Origin: Desulfobacteraceae bacterium
Lineage (GTDB): Bacteria; Desulfobacterota; DSM-4660; Desulfatiglandales; JALVMZ01
DNA length: 5,961 bases
Direction of reading: 5' to 3'
Assembly: GCA_027032655.1 (NCBI GenBank)
Contig: JALVMZ010000161.1
Coordinates: 1 to 5,961, forward strand
Shown: positions 1-3,751 of the stretch, in pieces
Position numbering within the stretch: the stretch's first letter is position 1
Layout of the letters: the number at the start of each line of letters is the position of its first letter
Notes under the pieces: model-generated
Databases searched by the model: none
Told to the model about the DNA's origin: nothing
Seen by the model: the letters and a program-made list of their open reading frames with translations, nothing else
Translations under genes and position numbers: made by a program

Positions 1-1
1 G

Positions 2-259
2 TTTATAAAGGCCTATGCAGATAATATTGGAACTGGAGGCCTGTTCATCAGGACAAAGAATCCTCTTAAACAGGGGGAGAGTTTTCTGATGAAACTATTT
101 TTGCCAGGAATAGAGGGACCTCTATCAATCCATAGTCAGGTGGTGTGGGTTCGTGAAGAAGAAGCAGCAGGAGCAAAGAGTGCTGGAATGGGTGTTAAAT
201 TTTTAAAGATGAATCCAAGAGATAGGGAATTATTAAATAGATTCTTAGGTAAAACATAA
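2..259 (+). CDS. PilZ-domain protein, C-terminal part (5' end outside window)
   Basis: The frame is open from the left edge to the TAA at 257-259 and gives 85 residues. It reads as the second half of a PilZ domain of the TIGR02266 (Myxococcus-type) subgroup. The segment DNIGTGGLFIRTKNPL matches the D/N-x-S-x-G-G-x-F-x-x-x-x-P-L core. It is followed by a beta strand ending in VVWV and by GMGVKF, and it closes with a short helix (RDRELLNRFL). PilZ domains of this kind commonly bind cyclic di-GMP. The N-terminal RxxxR motif needed for binding would lie upstream of the window, so binding cannot be judged here. Whether other domains (for example a receiver) precede it is also unknown. The stop codon overlaps a palindrome at 258-271. 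The gene is separated from the next one by 166 bases containing a probable promoter, so it is probably the end of another transcription unit. Confidence 0.85.
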   Translation, partial: FIKAYADNIGTGGLFIRTKNPLKQGESFLMKLFLPGIEGPLSIHSQVVWVREEEAAGAKSAGMGVKFLKMNPRDRELLNRFLGKT

Positions 260-271
260 TATTCGAATATT
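258..271. repeat. 14-bp perfect palindrome overlapping the PilZ gene stop
   Basis: AATATTCGAATATT is its own reverse complement. It begins inside the TAA stop of the PilZ gene, and a partial second copy of its half (ATTCGGAAT) follows. It could be a protein-binding site, but it is AT-rich and may be chance. Confidence 0.35.
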
Positions 272-283
272 CGGAATAATTTA

Positions 284-301
284 ATCTTGTGATAGCAAGA
301 T
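284..301 (+). other. short hairpin downstream of the PilZ gene
   Basis: ATCTTG and CAAGAT form a perfect 6-bp stem around the six-base loop TGATAG. No T-run follows directly. The nearest T-run, at 333-339, is too far away for a classical intrinsic terminator. It may slow transcription or stabilise the 3' end of the upstream message, but that is only a guess. Confidence 0.25.
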
Positions 302-329
302 ATTGATTCAGAGAATGGATAGTCCCTCC

Positions 330-357
330 TTGTTTTTTTACCTCAAAGGAATATAAT
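330..357 (+). promoter_or_regulatory. probable sigma70-type promoter for the DUF1573-rhodanese operon
   Basis: A perfect -10 hexamer TATAAT at 352-357 is preceded at 16 bp by TTGTTT (330-335), which shares the TTG of the -35 consensus. Transcription would start near 364 and leave a leader of about 60 bases. That leader contains two exact copies of TAATTAAAAG (377-386 and 391-400). The ribosome binding site AGGAGA is at 413-418, eight bases before the ATG at 426. Confidence 0.45.
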
Positions 358-376
358 AGGTGAATCATTTTTTATT

Positions 377-400
377 TAATTAAAAGGATGTAATTAAAAG
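377..400 (+). repeat. 10-bp direct repeat in the leader of the DUF1573 gene
   Basis: TAATTAAAAG occurs at 377-386 and again at 391-400, 14 bases apart start to start. It lies between the candidate promoter and the ribosome binding site. The unit is AT-only apart from its final G, so low-complexity chance is possible. Confidence 0.3.
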
Positions 401-425
401 AGAATAAATTTCAGGAGACTGATCT

Positions 426-1136
426 ATGAAGAAATTATCCCGTTTAGTGTTTGTTTTCTTTTCTGCTTCAATTCTATTTTACTGTTTTTCATGGAATGCC
501 ATAGCAGGTGGTCCAAGGCTGGTTCTTGAAGAAAAGGAGTTTGATTTTGGCAGAGTATATGAGGGAGTCGTTTTAACCCATTCTTTTAAAATAAAGAATG
601 AGGGTGATGGGCCCCTTAAGATAATAAGGGTAAATCCAGGTTGAGGCTGTTCTGTTGCTTCTTATGATAGGAGCATCCCTCCAGGCGGTGAGGGTAAGAT
701 TACACTTACAGTTCATACACTGGGATATGAAGGTCCTATTTACAAAAGTGCCAAAGTAAAAACCAATGACTCGATAATGAATATATTCAGGCTGTCTATA
801 AAAGCACTGGTCAGATCAGCAATTGAGGTCCGACCAAAGTATGTGAGAATAAAGGGAAGCTCTGGTGAAGAAATAAGAAGAAGCATAGATATTATTGCTA
901 TGAAAGACAGACCTCTTAAGATTGATGTGGTAAAGTTTGATTTGAGTGATTCTCTTGGATGGCAGATTAAAGAGGTAAAAAAGGGTAGAAGATACAGGAT
1001 CGATATAACCGGAAAATTGGATAGGCCAGGAAGACTAAGAGGAGTAATGAGATTAAAGACAAACTATCCAGAAAAGCCTGTTATAAATATCTGGATTAGT
1101 GTTAATGCCTATACAAAAGCTCCCAAACCATATTAG
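426..1136 (+). CDS. exported DUF1573-family selenoprotein with in-frame UGA (Sec73)
   Basis: Read through the TGA at 642-644, this is one frame of 236 residues ending at TAG 1134-1136. The ATG at 426 has a good AGGAGA site at 413-418. Residues 1-27 are a signal peptide: KK, a hydrophobic core rich in F/V/L, and an AIA cleavage site before Gly28, so the protein should be exported. Residues about 33-125 are a DUF1573 Ig-like domain: EKEFDFGRVYEG, then FKIKNEGDGPLKI, then NPG-U-GCSVASYD, then IPPGGEGKI and VKTND. The family normally has Cys-Gly-Cys at this place. Here UGA replaces the first Cys and leaves Sec73-Gly-Cys75. Residues about 127-236 look like a second beta-rich domain. The gene is one base upstream of the rhodanese gene, so the two are probably translated together. 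A SECIS-like hairpin at 643-681 supports recoding. The alternative is a nonsense mutation. That is less likely, because domain conservation continues without frameshift after the stop and the position is precisely the conserved Cys. An independent gene starting at ATG 777 would begin inside the domain and has no ribosome binding site. The enzymatic role is unknown. A U-x-C pair suggests thiol/selenol redox chemistry. Confidence 0.85.
643..681 (+). promoter_or_regulatory. candidate bacterial SECIS element
   Basis: The RNA directly after the UGA can fold into a 39-nt hairpin. GAGG (643-646, including the last two bases of the UGA) pairs with CCTC (678-681). TGCTTCT (656-662) pairs with AGGAGCA (669-675) with one G-U wobble, leaving the loop TATGAT (663-668). 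An alternative apical fold pairs TGCT with AGCA, bulges U660, and pairs CTTA with TAGG around the loop UGA, which has G666 at its second position. That alternative resembles the bulged-U geometry of the E. coli fdhF element recognised by SelB. The upper stem begins 11 nt after the UGA, matching the spacing known for E. coli. Folding was done by eye, with no energy calculation. Confidence 0.65.
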
Positions 1137-1137
1137 T

Positions 1138-1620
1138 ATGAGAGAGGTTTTTAAAAAGGCCCTGTGGCAGGTTGTCCTGATTATCTTGATGGCTGCTATA
1201 ACAGGGATGATATTCAATAATATGAGAGAGATTCCGCTGCCGGTTTCAATTTCAGGGGCAAAGAGCTATAAATTCATAAGCAAGACTATTCGTAAGATTC
1301 CTGTAGAGCAGGCATTCTCTTTTCTATTATCAGGCGATGCAATATTCATTGATGCAAGATCCCATGAAGAGTATAAACGGGGACATATTAAGGGGGCCAT
1401 AAATATTCCTTACCAGAATATTGATAAATATTATGATATAATATTAAAGGAATTACCTCCCCAGAAGCTGATAATAATTTATTGTGGATCTGAGGGCTGT
1501 AATATTTCCCTTATGCTGGCAAGGGAACTTATTCAAATGGGGTTTGAACAGGTGGGAGTGCTGGATGGCGGCTGGAAGAGATGGAAAAGCAGAGGATTAT
1601 ATGTGAATAAATTTAAATAA
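1138..1620 (+). CDS. membrane-anchored rhodanese-domain protein
   Basis: The protein has 160 residues when started at ATG 1138, one base after the stop of the DUF1573 selenoprotein. In-frame starts at GTG 1099 and ATG 1105 would overlap that gene. None of the three has a clear ribosome binding site, so coupled translation from 1138 is preferred. Residues about 11-27 (VVLIILMAAITGMIF) form a single membrane segment, and the rhodanese domain fills about 52-157. Visible hallmarks are the FIDAR strand (D72, R74), EEYKRGHIKGAINIP, the active loop YCGSEGCN with catalytic-type Cys116, and the closing GVLDGGWKRWKSRG. Rhodanese domains carry persulfide sulfur, or selenium, on this Cys. Typical loops read C-x4-R, but here position six is Cys121, giving C-x4-C. 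The domain probably faces the periplasm if the short basic N-terminus stays inside, which would put it in the same compartment as the exported selenoprotein. The substrate is unknown. Confidence 0.85.
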   Translation: MREVFKKALWQVVLIILMAAITGMIFNNMREIPLPVSISGAKSYKFISKTIRKIPVEQAFSFLLSGDAIFIDARSHEEYKRGHIKGAINIPYQNIDKYYDIILKELPPQKLIIIYCGSEGCNISLMLARELIQMGFEQVGVLDGGWKRWKSRGLYVNKFK

Positions 1621-1631
1621 AAGTTAAGGAA

Positions 1632-1654
1632 TATCTTATAATAAGTGTAAGATA
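1632..1654. other. AT-rich inverted repeat after the rhodanese gene
   Basis: TATCTTA (1632-1638) and TAAGATA (1648-1654) form a 7-bp stem around a 9-base loop, 12 bases after the rhodanese stop. The stem is A/T apart from one C-G pair and no T-run follows, so it is not a convincing terminator. It may mark the end of the first operon. Confidence 0.25.
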
Positions 1655-1666
1655 AAAAGTAAATTA

Positions 1667-1696
1667 TTGAGTTAAAAAATACAATGTTTATATTTT
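1667..1696 (+). promoter_or_regulatory. possible promoter upstream of the RseC-like gene
   Basis: TTGAGT (1667-1672) lies 18 bp before TATTTT (1691-1696), each matching four of six consensus positions. The region is very AT-rich, so chance matches are likely. A ribosome binding site AGAGGTG follows at 1708-1714, seven bases before the ATG at 1722. Confidence 0.3.
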
Positions 1697-1721
1697 ATCT
1701 AAAACATCAGAGGTGTGAAAC

Positions 1722-2252
1722 ATGGCAAATTGGAAGGGAACGGTAGTAAATGAAAAGGAAGATGGGATGGTTGATGTCATCATTGGTCCATCCCAGCAGA
1801 GCATTCCCAATGTGCCTGAAACCATAAATGAGAGGGTATGTCATTGCTCCAGTGATAGCTCCAATGTCATCATAACGGCAATAAACCGTTTAGGTGCCGA
1901 ACCCGGAGATTTTGTAAATGTAACCAGAAGCTCATCAATAATTCTAAAGAATATCCTGTTTTTCTTAGGTATCCCACTTGCAGGCATCTTAATCGGTTTA
2001 TTTATTTATTTCATATTAAAGAACGGTGTTTTTAATCCTGTATCTGGTTTTCTTAGTATGTTGGCAGGATTATTATGTGGTGTATCTATAGGATACATTC
2101 TTTACAGAAAGATTTCAGCAGAAGAGCCTTTTATCTTAAATGAGATCATAGCAAAGGCACCGGATAGGACACAAACTCATGTGTGTAAACCAAATAGCCC
2201 TGTTTGTGATTCATGCACAATTCCTGATATGATATCCAGAATAAGTTGTTAG
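1722..2252 (+). CDS. RseC/MucC-family (SoxR-reducing system) membrane protein
   Basis: This is a 176-residue protein started at ATG 1722 with AGAGGTG seven bases upstream. The layout fits the RseC/MucC family (Pfam RseC_MucC). It has an N-terminal strand region (GTVVNEKEDGMVDVII), a short Cys pair C40-H-C42 and then LGAEPGDFVNV, the conserved PGD turn. Two membrane segments follow at about 76-99 (with the family's Pro at 85) and 106-128, then a cytosolic tail. E. coli RseC takes part in keeping SoxR reduced together with the Rnf complex, while MucC-type members influence sigma-E signalling. No rnf, rse or muc gene is in the window, so the specific role is unknown. An unusual point is the tail with C155, C162, C165 and the final C176 (C-x6-C-x2-C-x10-C), which E. 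coli RseC lacks and which could bind a metal or an Fe-S cluster. The 101-base gap after the rhodanese gene may hold its own promoter, so operon membership with the selenoprotein is uncertain. Confidence 0.7.
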   Translation: MANWKGTVVNEKEDGMVDVIIGPSQQSIPNVPETINERVCHCSSDSSNVIITAINRLGAEPGDFVNVTRSSSIILKNILFFLGIPLAGILIGLFIYFILKNGVFNPVSGFLSMLAGLLCGVSIGYILYRKISAEEPFILNEIIAKAPDRTQTHVCKPNSPVCDSCTIPDMISRISC

Positions 2253-2271
2253 ATAAACCTGGGTTTATAAC
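2247..2271 (+). other. intergenic hairpin after the RseC-like gene
   Basis: ATAAAC (2253-2258) and GTTTAT (2263-2268) pair around the CTGG loop, directly after the TAG stop. The stem can be extended by GTT (2248-2250) with AAC (2269-2271) across a two-base bulge. It is not followed by a T-run, so termination is doubtful. It may be an RNA-stability or attenuation element. Confidence 0.3.
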
Positions 2272-2305
2272 AAGAGTAGCCAAATAACCTTTCCGGGTGA
2301 TTCCT

Positions 2306-3667
2306 ATGAAGTCAGGGAAGCCATCTGACTATCCTCAGCATATCGATATCTTCACCCCTATTGGAAGAAAGGCCACAAAATCTGACATAAAAAAAAGAAA
2401 ACTTCTCATCCCTCAGATGAATAGAATAGGGGGGCATCTACTTGCCGCAACCTTCAGGTCTTTTGGCATTGATGCTGAGGTAATGGAGACATACAGGGGG
2501 CTTGATGCTGGAAAGAGTTATACTTCAGGTAAGGAGTGTTTTCCGTGCCAGGTGACACTGGGAGATGTTTTATGGTTTATAAATAAAGAGAAGAAGAGAC
2601 TGGGAGGCAGGTTTGACCCTGATTTCTATATATACTTCCTGCCAGAGTCAGATGGCCCATGCAGATTCGGGATGTATAATAAATATCAAAGACTGGTCCT
2701 TGATTCCTTCCCAGAGCTAAAGGATATCAAGATTGCATCCCTCAGTTTTGAAGATGGATATGCCCTGAGTGGTTTAATGGATGAAGAGATTGTAAAGGAT
2801 TTCAGAAAGGCAGGTTATCTGTCTGTAATTGTGGGAGATATACTTGATAGATTGCTATGGCGCATAAGACCATATGAAAAAGAAGATGGTATTTCGGATC
2901 CATTTATTGAACATGCAATGCATGTTATGGAGAATGCTTTTGAAAAGAATTCATCTTCTATGAAATTTGAAAAGATAATCAGAAAACTTGAAGATCTCAT
3001 CAAAAGTGCAAGATCAATTATTGACCCTTCAATTCCAAAGAAGCCCCTCATAGGGATTGTGGGAGAGATATATCTCAGAACGCATGTGCATGCCAATCAG
3101 GATGTTATTAGAAAACTGGAAAAATATGGTGCTGAAGTGGTAAATGCATCAATAGGTGAGTGGATAAATTATTCCACATATGACAGATTAAGGGAGGCAA
3201 AACGCTCCCTGAGATATGCTGTGAGGAGGCTCTCCATTAAAGGCATCAAAAGATATCTCAACAATCTAATTGGATATGCTGTGGATCTTTATTATCAGCA
3301 GGCAAAACAGGAAAAGATATACTCAAAAATTAGAAGAATAATGGATATCAGGCCTGATCATCACATAGGTGAACTTGAAAAGATATCCAAAAGAAATAAT
3401 TTATATTCCTTTGATATGGGGACAGAGGCTTGCCTGAGCATATCAGGTATAATTAAATTTATAAAAGAGGGATATGATGGGATAGTAAATGTATATCCAT
3501 TTACATGTATGCCCAGCACCATTACATCTGCCATTATAAGGCCTATTATGGCAAAATACAGGGTTCCCTACCTTGATGCCCCATATGATGGTTCTTATCA
3601 GCCTGGAAGAGAGTCTGCCATAAGAACCTTTATGTATCAGGCATATCAGCGATTCCAGAAAAAATGA
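2306..3667 (+). CDS. acyl-CoA dehydratase activase-related protein (stand-alone)
   Basis: The protein has 453 residues from ATG 2306. That start is preferred because GGGTGAT at 2295-2301 is a good match to the extended ribosome binding site four bases before it. GTG 2297 would add three residues and lies inside that site. The protein resembles the C-terminal part of the very large activase/dehydratase-like proteins related to HgdC/BcrAD systems and to the 2-hydroxyacyl-CoA dehydratase D component. Hallmarks are TSGKECFPCQVTLGD (C78, C81), ESDGPCRFGMYNKY (C119), IGIVGEIYLRTH near residue 250, MGTEACLSISG (C376) and VNVYPFTCMPSTI (C401). The five conserved-looking cysteines suggest bound Fe-S. 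The ATPase domain (BcrAD/BadFG type) and the middle domain of the large proteins are absent, and no dehydratase gene is in the window. Split versions are known as separate genes, so partners may be encoded elsewhere. The true substrate is unknown, and the common annotation 'CoA activase' should not be taken as proof of CoA chemistry. Confidence 0.75.
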   Translation: MKSGKPSDYPQHIDIFTPIGRKATKSDIKKRKLLIPQMNRIGGHLLAATFRSFGIDAEVMETYRGLDAGKSYTSGKECFPCQVTLGDVLWFINKEKKRLGGRFDPDFYIYFLPESDGPCRFGMYNKYQRLVLDSFPELKDIKIASLSFEDGYALSGLMDEEIVKDFRKAGYLSVIVGDILDRLLWRIRPYEKEDGISDPFIEHAMHVMENAFEKNSSSMKFEKIIRKLEDLIKSARSIIDPSIPKKPLIGIVGEIYLRTHVHANQDVIRKLEKYGAEVVNASIGEWINYSTYDRLREAKRSLRYAVRRLSIKGIKRYLNNLIGYAVDLYYQQAKQEKIYSKIRRIMDIRPDHHIGELEKISKRNNLYSFDMGTEACLSISGIIKFIKEGYDGIVNVYPFTCMPSTITSAIIRPIMAKYRVPYLDAPYDGSYQPGRESAIRTFMYQAYQRFQKK

Positions 3668-3691
3668 ATAAAGGCTTCCTCTTTTATGAAC

Positions 3692-3721
3692 TTGACAATA
3701 GTTATTTTTGAAAGATATCTT
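3692..3721 (+). promoter_or_regulatory. probable sigma70-type promoter with palindrome over the -10
   Basis: A perfect -35 hexamer TTGACA (3692-3697) lies 18 bp before TATCTT (3716-3721). The -10 is covered by a perfect 12-bp palindrome AAAGATATCTTT at 3711-3722, which could be an operator or chance. Transcription would begin near 3728, about 20 bases before the TTG start of the next gene. Confidence 0.5.
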
Positions 3722-3737
3722 TTAGCTTAAATTAATC

Positions 3738-3751
3738 AGGGGTAAGATTTG
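3738..3751 (+). promoter_or_regulatory. ribosome binding site fixing a TTG start
   Basis: AGGGGT at 3738-3743 lies five bases before TTG 3749. An in-frame TAA at 3743-3745 rules out any earlier start, and the first in-frame ATG is near 3946, after the first membrane segments. TTG is therefore the start. Confidence 0.75.

Noticed and set aside
326..340. Intrinsic terminator at the T-run 333-339
   Set aside because: There is no stable GC-rich stem directly before the T-run, only a 3-bp GGA/TCC possibility.
426..644. A complete 72-residue secreted protein ending at TGA 642-644
   Set aside because: It would stop in the middle of a DUF1573 domain, and the domain continues in the same frame directly after the TGA.
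642..644. Nonsense mutation (pseudogene)
   Set aside because: There is no other damage in the frame, the position is exactly the conserved Cys, a SECIS-like fold follows and the downstream gene is tightly coupled. It cannot be fully excluded without the genome's sel genes or read data.
777..1136. A separate 119-residue gene starting at ATG 777
   Set aside because: It has no ribosome binding site, begins inside a conserved domain and lies in the same phase as the frame starting at 426. It is the 3' part of the selenoprotein gene.
1134..1136. Readthrough of TAG (pyrrolysine) at the end of the DUF1573 gene
   Set aside because: The frame meets TAA after five codons with no conserved extension, and the rhodanese gene starts at 1138. 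It is an ordinary stop.
2815..3096. Minus-strand ORF of 93 codons
   Set aside because: It is antisense to the activase-related gene, has no recognisable domain and has an unnatural composition.
3665..3667. Second selenocysteine UGA at the end of the activase-related gene
   Set aside because: The protein ends in a normal charged tail, and nothing downstream in the frame resembles a domain or a Sec context.
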